Assembly: GCA_023375675.1 (NCBI GenBank)
Contig: JALQBC010000006.1
Location: 186,001 to 250,000, forward strand
Source: Cytospora piceicola
Lineage: Eukaryota; Ascomycota; Sordariomycetes; Diaporthales; Cytosporaceae
Direction of reading: 5' to 3'
DNA: 64,000 nt
Part shown: positions 26,901-37,472 of the stretch, piece by piece
Numbering within the stretch: the first letter of the stretch is position 1
Layout: each line of letters opens with the position of its first letter
Program-made: the position numbers and the translations under genes
Notes under the pieces: generated by a model
What the model was told of the DNA's origin: nothing
The model's input: only the letters and a program-made list of their open reading frames with translations
Databases searched by the model: none

Positions 26901-28034
26901 AATGCGTGCCATGTAACGTCTGCGCATTCCCGCCCAGCCCAGCCCAGCCCAATGCCTTGAGACGTTGCACAAGATCCGCATACCAACAGGACGGGCCAAG
27001 GAAAAACAACAACCAAACACCACCTTGGCTGCCCGACCGGGCCGGACCCAAGCCTCTTGTCGTACGTCGCAGCTGAAGGTTCCAGCATAACTCGCGAAGG
27101 GATCGCAGGGCCAAGGAAGGGGGCAGCACGAGCCGAGCAGGCAGTAGTTCCCGATTGGACAATTGATATCTTGTCAGCCCAGCCTCTAGCAGCCCGATCT
27201 GGTCTGATCTCAGACGCGGTCAGCAAGATGGGACCCGACGGCTGGTGCTACTGGTTCCGTGTGCTCTTCCGTGTACCCTCGACGAGGCACGGTGAGTTGA
27301 GCCAGCAGCGACAGGAACCCGTCGCCCTTGCCTCAGGAAGCCACGCACCCGCCCTTGGCCTCGTCTGCATCAGGCGACTTGGCGCCAATCGGCGGCTACT
27401 CGGCAAGGTCGAACCGCCAAGTCGCCGTGGAACGCGATGCTCGCCCTTGGCCACGACAGGACATACATGTCACCAAGGCCGCGGCGGTACCCTCCTTCTG
27501 TATGTGGTGACTTGCCAAGTCTGGCTCAAGTGTCCGATCCTGCAAGTGGCCATCTTGGCGCGGCGGTCGAAAGAACTTGCACGCCGGTGGTTCCGGAGGC
27601 AGAGATGGGCGCCGACCTGTCTTGGAAGAGGAACGATGGCGACAGAGAGAGACAGACAGAGATCGTTGTCACACGCATTGATGCCAAGGGGCATCGTGCG
27701 CGTCCAGGCCACAGATCTGACCCCCACGAAAGGCGCACTGGGGATTACGAGTCGGTAACAGGATCCGTGCTTAGTTGCGCATCTTCTCCAAAGGCCCCAA
27801 CGAGGCTGTTGAAAAACTTGATTCGGGGTATGTAGTATGCATATAGATGCTCGTTTTTCCTGATGAAACCATACCAACTCCTTACCCCCCGCTGACCATA
27901 GCCTGTTGTGCTTCCTAGCCTACAACGACCCAGGATCCTGTTACAGTGTTCTATGTGTGTGTTGCATGCCTGGAAACTTGAGCCTGACCCACCTCATCTC
28001 AACCCGTCCTCCACCAGCACCAAGTCTGGCCTTT
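23978..28034. other. Intergenic, about 4 kb, no gene seen
   Basis: Kinase and lipid-transfer gene converge on this stretch. The longest frames are the 152-codon one at 26618 and the 233-codon one at 27057. They overlap frames on the other strand, lack recognised motifs, and are rejected. It contains small repeats: ATATTG units (24958-24984), a poly-C run (25590-25602), CAGG units near 25729, and CCCAG units near 26934-26952. Confidence 0.55.
24958..24984. repeat. ATATTG hexanucleotide microsatellite
   Basis: Four tandem copies of a GATATT/ATATTG unit, without an evident gene. Confidence 0.9.
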
Positions 28035-31000
28035 CTAATGGGACAGACCCTCGCTGGTGACATGACCTGGTGGAGGGACATCGTCACCCGTGTTCTCCAT
28101 CCAGGCGGCGTACTCGTCGTTGCCATCCTCGTCCTTGGGTTCCGAGGTGCCGGTTAGGGGTTGCCTTCTCTCTTGGGGAACAGCAGGGGGTGTCTCACCG
28201 CTGTCGTTCGCGTATGGATCCTCGGCTTGGTACGAGTCGGAGTCACCCTCCGCGTCCTCCGCATCCTCGGCGTAGGGGTGTCGGTATGCGTGCATGGTGT
28301 CTGGGACCGGAGACGCCGGCTCCGACTCGGGGATCGGGGCGGCAACAACGAGCAGCTCTTCACCTTGCTCTTCCATGTCCTCGTCGGTATGCCGCCGCCG
28401 CCTAGGCAGCGGAGGGGGCGGGACAGGGCGCCGCTTGGATTTGGATGGTTCCCTCGAACCCATGGATGGTCGCTCTGGCAGTTCCGGAGGAGGTACTGGC
28501 TTCCTCTTGGGGACGGGGACGGGTATCGCCGTCTTCGTCTTTCTCTCGGGCATTGGTAGAGGACATCCAGGGGGAGGGAGTGGCCGGCCGCCGCCCATTG
28601 GCTTGCTCAGGTCGATCTGAGGGTCAGGGCCTGCGCCTTGCCCATTCTTTCCCGTGTCATTCCCATTTCGCTGCAGTGCGTTCAAGCCCCATCGCTTGGC
28701 CGCCCCTGCAGCGCTGGACACTGCGGCCAGCCCAGTAGTAATCCGTTTGGGCGAGTGTCCGGTGTTATTGGTGGTGGAAGCCGCGGACGTTGTATTTGTA
28801 GTGTTCTCCCTTTTAAGGAAAGATCCACGGGTGTTGGATCCAATTTGTGTCTTGGAAGATTTGAAGGAAGGTGTTGGAGAACCCTTCCCTAGGCTCCTCT
28901 CACCTATACTACTGTGTCCTGAAGATGCGGTACCACGACGTGGCAACTTCGGCGTTTCATCATCATCGCCCTCCTTGTCTTCGTTCTCTTGCAGTACCGA
29001 ACTTGATTGCGCTGATGTATTGGATATGAACGAATCTCTCAGTGGGGATACTAGAGGCGAGCCGGACACAGATGGCGGCTTCGACTTAGATGTGAGCTTG
29101 GCCATGGCACTTGCCGCCAGGCTCTCACCTGGCGGAGGCGATGGCTTGAATGAATCCACGTTCACATTTTCAGTCGAGACTATCGTTGTAGGCTCATTGA
29201 CGAAGGAGCTGGACCTCTCTAGGTGATGTTTCCCCGGTATTTCTTTTTTGGTGTCGATGCTGGTAGATGATGCTTTCGGGTTCAACTGATTTGACACCTG
29301 AGCATCCACATGAGGGGATGATGAGTTGACCTGTGCGACTTTGTTCCCTCTGCTCGCAAGCTTCAGTCCGAAGATGCCACTGGAGCTCGTCGATGGAGCA
29401 GGCTGTGCAGTTTCAATCGCCGGCATGCTGTGAGCCTTCTCCAAATTAGGCGGCAAGTCAGTGGTCGGAGCTGTACTGGCTTCCAGGGCTTCCACCTCGT
29501 CGACTTCTCCCATCTGCGCTTCCGCAGTTTCCGAGCCCACCGACGACTCCACGGCGTCATCGCCGGCGAAGATACCACCCCTCCACTTCTTGTGCTCGGT
29601 CTTGAAGAAAGGGGTGTCGTCCCAGAAAGGTAAAACCAGTGTCTCCGCAATGACCTCTTTGATCCGAGCCTCTATTTGGCGCAATATCACGGTATACGTG
29701 ATCTGCCTGGAGCTAACGATAGGTTCGATCGTCATCTCTATTTTGGGCATTTGCGAGAAGGAGAACCACAATCGGTTGCTTGGGGGCGGCTTGATCTTTA
29801 TCAGAAGGTGACCGTCAAGCTTCCGCAGCGCAACCGATAGAACCAAGTTGACCTCACGGGCTTTCAAGCGTGTCCCGAGGTCGATCCGAGCCACAGCAGC
29901 GACCTCGATCCTGAAGTTTCCAGTATAGCGCACGTCAGCCTCCATGCAGCACTCTCCCTCCACTGTGAGATCCTTATGGCGGATGTTAGTGAAGATGGGA
30001 GCGGATTCCCCAGTATCTATTTTTCGAATTTCGATGTTGGACAAAAAGGCTGGGCGTTTGACCCGGCTAATCTTCTTGGTCAGCTTTCCTCGGATGGCGG
30101 CCTCTATGTCGGTAGTCTTGTACAGCCCAAGGAAGATTCTCCCAATCATAGCATTGAACCATCTGCTCTGCATGTGCTCCTCGGAAGAGTGAAGCCTCTG
30201 AACCAGGGAGATGACGTGCTTGACATCGAACGAAAGAGGCGCTGGCGCTCGTTCCTCCGTCTGGAATGCCTGCTCTTGGTTGCGCAGCAAGGCAAAGTAA
30301 AAGTCCTCCTTTGCCGAGCAGTTCTCGGAAAATAGAAAGAAAGGCTTCGCAATCTGGGAGTCCAGCGGCAAGTCGAACCCGCCCATAGTCCGTCGTGAGA
30401 GACATATAGCGTTCCTTTTGATGAATAACTCTCCCTCTGGTGTTACATCGCCACCCGAATAGATGCTGACATGATGATGTGCGAGTGATATGACATGCCG
30501 AACCTCGAGTTGCTCGTCGTCGTCGAATAACATGAGATGGCCATGCCTGTTGGGAGAATGGGTCAGACAGGGATATCCACGTCTCTAGGGGTGGTGGGAT
30601 AGCTACCTCAACACCACGTAGAAGACATTACCAGCCTTCTTTGGCCGCTGACTGATGTTCTTGCCATTATCCAGAGGCCCAGGTACTTGCTTCCTATCAA
30701 AGATGCTTCGGTACATGGTCTGGTACACACTTTGACTCGGGGCGGCGACCGTCGTGGAACCGACGGGGGTTGACCGTTCGATGGGCTTAGCGTTGATTCC
30801 CATGGGCTTGTATTCTCGACATACGGCGAAGTAGCCGGCTGCGGTCTCGGTTTCATGATGATTGGGGGTCCTTGGCTTGATCTGGTCCTTCAGCTCTTTC
30901 TGGGCAGCCTTGAGAGGCGCGAGGTCGTCGCTGGGTTGTACCAGATCGTCATCTTCGGTATCCTTGCTGGTATGATGCGCATCGTCTCGGTGAGGAAGGG

Positions 31001-31097
31001 TAAAGTGGGCATGCGCTAGAACTATAAGAACAACTAGAGGAAGAAAAGTGACACCACCAAGGAGGTATGTCAAGAGGAAAGCTGACCAGCTCCCCAT
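28035..31097 (-). CDS. SMP- and PH-domain lipid-transfer protein of ER contact sites (Nvj2/TEX2 type)
   Basis: Two exons (31097-30607 and 30546-28035) with a 60 bp intron give 1000 residues. The join completes a PH-like strand (FYVVLRHGHLMLFDDDEQLEVRHVISL region). An N-terminal membrane segment (residues about 7-28, very hydrophobic) should anchor it in the ER. A PH-like region spans about 120-270. The SMP domain, which forms a lipid-binding tube, spans about 285-490 (RWFNAMIGRIF at its start, FSQMPKIEMTIEP and ETLVLPFWDD near its end). The C-terminal half is Ser/Pro-rich with poly-proline runs, is low in complexity, and probably lies in the cytosol. In yeast, Nvj2 works at ER-vacuole and ER-Golgi contacts and moves ceramide. 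The order TM-PH-SMP matches that family. The exact lipid is not predictable from the sequence. Confidence 0.88.
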
Positions 31098-32512
31098 CTC
31101 TTGGTGTTGGCGAGAAGTGGGAATGGGAGTATAGGACCAGGGCCAGCGCGCGCGTGTTCGGAAGGTCGGTGGAGGTGTTACGCTCTTCCTTGCTTCAACA
31201 CTGCGCAGTGCGAAACCATTCAGATAGATGGAATCTATTTAGCAGGTCCTTACATTGCCCAGGTGGTGGAGGATGTGTGTATTAAACATCAACGAAGACA
31301 GAGAACAACAGAACGGAGGAGGATCGGGGTCAGCGTGGCTGTTGCTGTTGGATGTTGTCTGACAACCTTGAAGGTGCTGTAGTCCTTATTTTAGATGGTC
31401 TGTCGGCATTGAAGGGCGCGCCCCGGCTGAAGCTCTGCCTGGGCTTGCCAGGTACTGCCAGCCTGCCGACACCCGGTCCAGCCCCTCGGTGACGCAACCC
31501 CCTGGAAGAGTGGACGAGCTGCAGCCACAAGTTACAACTTCCGATATTTCAGGGGCAAGGAAATACGAACATGTGAGTGGTCTGGTGCTGAGCCAACATT
31601 GATGTCAATCTCAAGAGTAAAATAGGTCTCGTAAATATGAATCTGGCCATATTTGCCCCAGACGTCCTGTATCATGAGGAATCCGATATGGTTTCCAGCC
31701 CTCCATGGTGCATATGGAGTCTGGATGTCTTGGATATCTCGACACTCATTACTCATGGGATACGCGTTGTCCAGGTATGATCTGTGACAATCGATATATA
31801 CTGATTCCAGACCAGAACTAGCTGGGCAATGGGGTCTCTTCTTCCAAAGCAGAAGTCGGGAATGGAATTGGCTAACCAGCCTGGGGGACATCGTATAAAA
31901 TGCATGACGAACCATGAAAGGTACGACCATTTCCCAACTTCTGCATAAAAGCTGAGATCAATACCGTACCGTGGAATGTGAATTGCAACCATCCATCCGT
32001 CTGCTCCTCGTTCGGACCAACTGCAATCCTCACATGCTGTCGGATATTGGCAACGGCCGTTTTCCATTAAAGATAATAACTCCAACGGTCATAACATGGG
32101 TCCGACAAATCTATCACATGGGCCCAAGCAAGTCCGCAACAGTCTTGTGGCGCTTTCCAGGTTCGTCACACGACACACGAGACACACAGTATCGAGAAGT
32201 TGTTTGATTGTCGCATTGCACGCGGTTTGGGAATTTCCACTCTTCCGAGTGTACACGGCTCCATAAGACTCCGTCTTGAGAACATCCACGTCCTCCACAT
32301 AGAAAACATCCCCACACCCGTCCCTCTTGTCACCAAGCATAGACTGGAAGCGTCGGTAGGTGCCGTTGGTTCATGTTTTATTTTCCCTAAAAGCATTGCC
32401 ACTTTCCATGCCGGACCATGCTAGAAAACTGTCCGTGCCGTACGTGAACCCCATGCAAATACAAAGCAATCAAACGTAACCACCTGAATCCCGTCCCAGA
32501 AATTCCACTCCC
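31098..32512. other. Intergenic: lipid-transfer gene promoter and eL21 3' region
   Basis: No supportable gene. The frames seen (132 and 110 codons on the minus strand) overlap each other and carry no motif. Confidence 0.55.
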
Positions 32513-33231
32513 TTAGATGTGGGTGTCGTAGGCAACGGGTGCCAGGGTCTCGGGGCGGTTCTCCTTGATAGAGATCGTTCGTGCCTCACGGGGCATGGTG
32601 GCTTGTCGCTTAACCTGGACGACGGTGCCGTCGGCCTTGGCCTTGGCCTTCAGGACGGCGTTCTGCTTCACCCGGCGGATGAAGTCCTCACGGGATCGGG
32701 ACTGGCTGACGTGCTCGACGCGCAGGTTGACACGCTTCTCGATGTAGCGGTGCTTGACCTTCTTGTAGATGATGACACCAACGGAGGTCTTGGTGACGTT
32801 GTAAACGACACCGGTCTTTCCGTGGTAGACCTTGTGGGGCATACTGTAATTCGAGTTGTCAGAATTTCGTGATTCTGTCGAGTGTTCCGTGGCGGGTTTT
32901 CACCAAGGTGCTTCGATATCGACTTACCCCTTCTGAACAGCACCGTTGGCCTTAATGTCGACGATGTCACCGACCCTGTATTAAACAGTCAGCATTCCAT
33001 TCTTCCACAAATGACTCTTCGATTTCGGTTTCGGTTTCGACATACTTGTACTGACGCAGGTAGGTGGACAGGGCGATCATTCCCTTCTTGCGGAAATCCC
33101 GCGAGAAGGCATACTGTTGTTTTGCGAACCGTCAGCATTTGGACGTCTTGATTGCCATTCCGTCCGTCAAGATCCCCTCAAAGGTGTAAACGTACGCGAG
33201 TGCCCGCACGAAGACCAGCGGCGTGACCCAT
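32513..33231 (-). CDS. RPL21: Large-subunit ribosomal protein eL21
   Basis: A component of the 60S subunit. Four exons join to 160 residues: 33231-33196, 33113-33046, 32975-32928, 32843-32513. The product starts MGHAAGLRAGTR, continues YAFSRDFRKKGMIALSTYL, then KVGDIVDIKANGAVQKGMPH, and ends APVAYDTHI. This is the full expected eL21 sequence at the family's usual length (about 160). The rich intron content near the start is typical of fungal ribosomal genes. It is divergently oriented to uS4 with 337 bp between the start codons, so both probably share regulatory sites. Confidence 0.97.
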
Positions 33232-33568
33232 CTTGATTTGATTGTTGGCGGGTAAGTTGAGGGAGTTGTGGTGGGTGGTCGTCGACTGTTTGCTGGGGCC
33301 TGCTGGTCGAGGATCGCAAAGTACAGTCGCTGAGGTCTGGTGGACTTTTTTCCAGCTGGATCTGGCCCCACTCAAGCCAACCCTAAACGCAGTCCTCGCT
33401 GCACCAATCAGCAGCCCCGCACGTGACCCAACTTCCTTAGCGCGCTTCTGCGGCTCACTCCACCAAAAATCAATCAAACCACGCCAGTTGAACTTCGCGA
33501 AACTTTTCTACTTGAGACCAGCGACCGTTGCGTTTGAGAACACACTCCGTAGCCCATAACCATCAACA
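33232..33568. promoter_or_regulatory. Shared divergent promoter of eL21 and uS4
   Basis: 337 bp separate the two start codons. Within it are AACCCTAA at 33379-33386 (the telomere-type box bound by Tbf1-like factors), CCAAT at 33404-33408, and CACGTG at 33420-33425 (the Cbf1-type E-box). In Candida, Tbf1 and Cbf1 sites are established ribosomal-protein promoter elements. That they act here is inference from spacing and identity. Confidence 0.6.
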
Positions 33569-34388
33569 ATGGCGCCCCTCTCCTACTCTAAGACGGCCAA
33601 GGTGCCAAGAAGGTACAGTCAACTCATCAATCCATCAAGAGAATCCATTCTCTACTCTGCGACGTCTTGCTAACTATTGATTTTACAGACCCTTCGAGGC
33701 CGCTCGTCTGTCAGTATTGCCCGGCCACTGAGCAACAGCTTGTCTGTGCTTACGTCGAAGGTGCACCAAACTGACTTTTATTGCGTAGGGACTCTGAGCT
33801 GAAGCTCGTTGGCGAGTATGGTCTGAAGAACAAGCGTGAGGTCTGGCGTGTCCAGCTCACTCTGTCCAAGATTCGTCGTGCTGCCCGGTAAGCAAATTTT
33901 CTACCAGGCAAATCTTGCACACAAAGAGCAAGTGTATGTTTTGTGGGAACATCTGGGAATCTAACAGCCGTCACAGTCAGCTGCTCACCCTCGACGAGAA
34001 GGACCCCAAGCGTCTCTTCGAAGGAAACGCCCTGATTCGCCGTCTCGTGCGTGTCGGTGTCCTCGACGAGTCCCGCATGAAGCTCGATTACGTCCTGGCC
34101 CTTAAGGTCGAGGATTTCCTTGAGCGTCGTCTCCAGACCTGTGTCTACAAGCTCGGTCTTGCCAAGTCCATCCACCACGCCCGTGTCCTCATCCGCCAGC
34201 GCCACATCCGTGTCGGCAAGCAGATCGTCAACGTTCCTTCCTTCATGGTCCGCCTCGACTCCCAGAAGCACATCGACTTCGCTCTGACCTCGCCCTTCGG
34301 TGGCGGCCGTCCCGGCCGTGTCCGCAGAAAGAAGGCCAAGGCCGCCGAGGGTGGCAGTGGCGAGGCTGAGGAGGAGGATGAGGAGTAA
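33569..34388 (+). CDS. RPS9: Small-subunit ribosomal protein uS4
   Basis: A 40S subunit protein that binds 18S rRNA early in assembly. Four exons give 191 residues: 33569-33612, 33689-33709, 33789-33887, 33977-34388. The second exon is only 21 nt but is required: it supplies the conserved PFEAARL stretch between KVPRR and [11 protein letters not shown]. The S4 RNA-binding fold is in the long last exon ([37 protein letters not shown]), which ends in a basic then acidic tail. Length matches the family (about 190). The gene ends 513 bp from the stop codon of convergent SLU7. Confidence 0.97.
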
Positions 34389-34901
34389 ATGCAACGCGCA
34401 CGATACCATCAAGAACATCCTCAGGATGAATTGAACAAAAATTTGGGCTTGGGCAGCTAGGTTTTGCTGGTCACGGGAAACGGAGTTTTGCGTCATCGAT
34501 AAAGGCATGCGATGTGAGGCCATAGGTCAATGGAATCAATGAATGACAAGACACGTTTCTTCCCACTTCAGAGGTTGTGAAAGTTTACTTGTGGAGCCGG
34601 GCTGGCATGGTCACTCTTTTGGGCGTACGTTTGACGTCGCTTCTAGTGCTCTACTTGCGATGTCTCAGTGAAAGGATTTCTCGTACTTGCGCGTTATGGC
34701 ATCGCCTCATGCCCATACTCAAGATAGCAGGAGTGCCATCCATGCGTTGTCCCACGGAACAGATACAATGTGTCCTTGATAAAACCTCGAGAGATGACAA
34801 CGCTCGCGCGTTTGGACCTAGCTAGTCCATGTATGTTGTGTGTGGGCTTTCGCCTCTGGTATCATGCATTTGAAATCTCTTGACTCCCCTTAAAGCTCCT
34901 A
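34389..34901. other. Intergenic between convergent uS4 and SLU7
   Basis: Contains both 3' untranslated regions; no gene seen. Confidence 0.6.
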
Positions 34902-36326
34902 TCAAACAAGTTCATCCTTCCCAAGGAATTTCGCCATAGGATCGTCTGCAACAGTCCGTTTCCGCCGGTATTCGTCCATTTCCTCCTCTGTGACACCACT
35001 CGCCATCTCCTCCCTCGTTCGCTTGAGGTTTTGTTTCTCGTTCTTGCTCTCATCCTGTTCATCGTCTTTTCCTGGCGCCGCAGCATCATCCTCGGCTTCA
35101 GCCTCGCCTGCTTCCTCGATAAGGTTTCTGCCAGTCCTTTGCCGCTCTGAGGCTTCCCATGCCCGCTTGCCATCCTCACCGGTACAGTAGCTGTTCTTGA
35201 TCGTGGAGTGGCAGCACTCATATCCCCACTGGAAGCTTGACCACCAACTACCCCAGATCGATGTGTGGTTGTTGATGTAGATGTCCTCGGGATACTTGGA
35301 CTTCGCCGAGGCCTTGGCCCCCTTGACGAGGCCATGCTCGTCGTACTCGACGAAGTGCTCGTTCTCCGTGACCGTGAGCTCCTTCAGCGCATCCGGCATC
35401 GCCCGTGCCCCGTCCCCGTACATCTCGCGCAGCTGTTCCTCCCTCTCCAATCTCTTCCTCTCCGCCTCCTCCTTCTCCTTCTTCCGGTAGAACTCACCCG
35501 CCGTCGGGTTGGCCTGCAGATGCTGGGTCGTGTCGCCCTTGTTCTCCTGCGCCTCCCAGGCATACTTGGTCGCCTTCTCGAACTCGGCCGCATCGCCCGA
35601 GGCCCGCACGAAGCCTTCCTCCGCGAACAGTTCCGCCGCCTTGTCGGCCGTCGCGCCGGCGTCCACCAGCGTCCTCGTTTTGGGGTCGTACTTGGCGGAC
35701 TCCAGGTCCAGGTTGAGGAGGTACTTGGCCGTGTCCTCTCGTATGCGCAGCTGCCTCGTCGAGGTGGGCTGGTGCTTGCTCATGTCCGACTCCTCGGCGT
35801 ACTTGTCGCCCGCATTTCCATCCTCCCCCTCGTCGCCGTCCTCGCCGGCGTTCTTCTTCTGCATCTCCCTCCGGAGCTCCTCCATCTGGTTGTACTCCTC
35901 GACGATGTGTTTGTAGTTCTTGGGGTCGTACCCGTTCCACCTGTCCCGCTTCGCATCCCAGCTCAGCTGCACGTCTTGTACCACGTCGTCGGCCTGGATG
36001 TTCGTGCCGGTGAACTTGGCACCCTTCTTCCGCGGGCGCTCGAGGCAGTCCTTCACCTTGTGGCCCATGGCGCCACAGTTCTCGCATGCGCCTTTCCGGT
36101 ATTTGGTGGCGGCTGTGCCCTTCTTGCCCCGGTCGTACCATGTCGAATCTTGCTTTTGCTTGTGGAGACGTTGATGCTCAAGGTAGTCGGCCTCTTCACC
36201 CTCGCCGGCGTAGAAGGGCCGCTTGGAAATGAAGGACGGGATGTAGGCGTTTTCTTCCTTATTCGGCGCTGTTGAGGTGGCTTGGGGACCATCTCGTCGC
36301 GCAGGAGGGGGCGGTGGTGGAGGCAT
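34902..36326 (-). CDS. SLU7: Pre-mRNA splicing factor SLU7
   Basis: Acts in the second catalytic step of splicing, helping select the 3' splice site. A single exon encodes 474 residues starting at the ATG at 36326 ([11 protein letters not shown]). An in-frame codon 9 bp upstream is GTG, not ATG. A CCHC zinc knuckle, C81-x2-C84-x4-H89-x4-C94, follows the conserved segment [20 protein letters not shown]. The central block [18 protein letters not shown] and the C-terminal [19 protein letters not shown] segment are SLU7 hallmarks. A long Glu/Lys-rich helical middle and a charged tail complete it. All key residues are present. The gene lacks introns, unlike its ribosomal neighbours. CWC24, another spliceosome factor, lies elsewhere in this window. 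Confidence 0.95.
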   Translation of the reverse strand: MPPPPPPPARRDGPQATSTAPNKEENAYIPSFISKRPFYAGEGEEADYLEHQRLHKQKQDSTWYDRGKKGTAATKYRKGACENCGAMGHKVKDCLERPRKKGAKFTGTNIQADDVVQDVQLSWDAKRDRWNGYDPKNYKHIVEEYNQMEELRREMQKKNAGEDGDEGEDGNAGDKYAEESDMSKHQPTSTRQLRIREDTAKYLLNLDLESAKYDPKTRTLVDAGATADKAAELFAEEGFVRASGDAAEFEKATKYAWEAQENKGDTTQHLQANPTAGEFYRKKEKEEAERKRLEREEQLREMYGDGARAMPDALKELTVTENEHFVEYDEHGLVKGAKASAKSKYPEDIYINNHTSIWGSWWSSFQWGYECCHSTIKNSYCTGEDGKRAWEASERQRTGRNLIEEAGEAEAEDDAAAPGKDDEQDESKNEKQNLKRTREEMASGVTEEEMDEYRRKRTVADDPMAKFLGKDELV

Positions 36327-37472
36327 GGCGGGCACGGTTCTTTGACTTCTTTGGCGATGGTGTATGAGATTGTTTCCCCCTTGGAAGCTCTCAGGGTGCT
36401 CGAGTGGGAAGCTTGAAGATGGGATTATGCTTCCTCGAGGATGTTGACCGTGTTGATTCTGGGGTGAAAGTTGCCTGCCCAGGTGGAAGGGGAAGATCTA
36501 TCTTATCTTATCTCCACGGCACGTGCTTATTCATGCACATCGTAGGTACTCTTGGTACGGTAATCATTTGCGAATTACATCCATCACCCAAGTCTTCCGA
36601 GGTTGAGAGCTACCTGTCTTTTTTCTTATGTGGAAACGGTTCTGACCTCAAATAAGGTCGAAATCTGACAGGGGATGGAAAAGCTCCGCCCGGGGGATTT
36701 GGAGAGAGTTGATCCGATACAACTCTACCGCACTTGAATGTACTGTACTGCCATAGAGCGCAGCGGTGCTCAAGTCAAACAAGACTGGTCTGCTAGTACA
36801 GAGGCTGGATACGAAGCACCAGCAGGCAATCCGAAGCATCAGCTCCTGCGCTGTGGCTTGAAACTGGGGTCAAAGGGTCAGTCCTTTCCCAGAACCGTAC
36901 CAACGGTGGCAATGCATTCAATGATCAATCGTGAGCCTTCACGTGCGTCCCAAGTTACAGAGGCACTATACGACGCACTGTTCAATTTGACTCTTATATT
37001 TCCAGACTTCTTCTCGTCTGAAGAATTGAATCCAAAACCAAGAGTGACATCCTGGAGCTGAACATGCCTTGCTTTGAGATGAGCCTGCACCACGAAGTTT
37101 GCCACACCAATCCATTATGCTATCTCGTGATGACACAAGGGTCGAGGAGAAATTTACAACCCAAACTTTTATGGGAGTATACTTACCCTAGCTTTTTGTT
37201 TTGGCAGGTGCGGGCGAAAAGTATAGGCAGAGCATGCATTCTGGCTTCCTGAGCTTGAGATCACAGCAACGGCCCACCTGACCTCATGACAGCGTTTCCG
37301 AAGACCACGGCAATGAGAATCGACAAGCACCTTCAATGAATCTAGTCAAAAGTCAACAGAAACACCGGCAAGCCGCGCGGGGCAACTGGTTCAGCGTCAA
37401 TGATGATGAGCACGGGATTATGACAATTGCGAACTGCGAGGAAACAAGGGCCATATATTGTAAATGATCCCC
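36327..37472. other. Intergenic: SLU7 promoter and orphan gene 3' region
   Basis: No gene seen; the frames are under 110 codons and overlap. Confidence 0.55.

Noticed and set aside
27057..27758. 233-codon plus-strand frame
   Set aside because: It lacks a natural ATG at its beginning, overlaps a 135-codon minus-strand frame, and has no recognisable domain or protein-like pattern.
33888..33976. Translation through uS4 intron 3 as an alternative isoform
   Set aside because: A stop codon follows directly after the exon 3 junction, so retention would give a truncated protein.
35265..36275. 336-codon plus-strand frame across SLU7
   Set aside because: Leucine/valine-rich antisense shadow of the Glu/Lys-rich SLU7 sequence.
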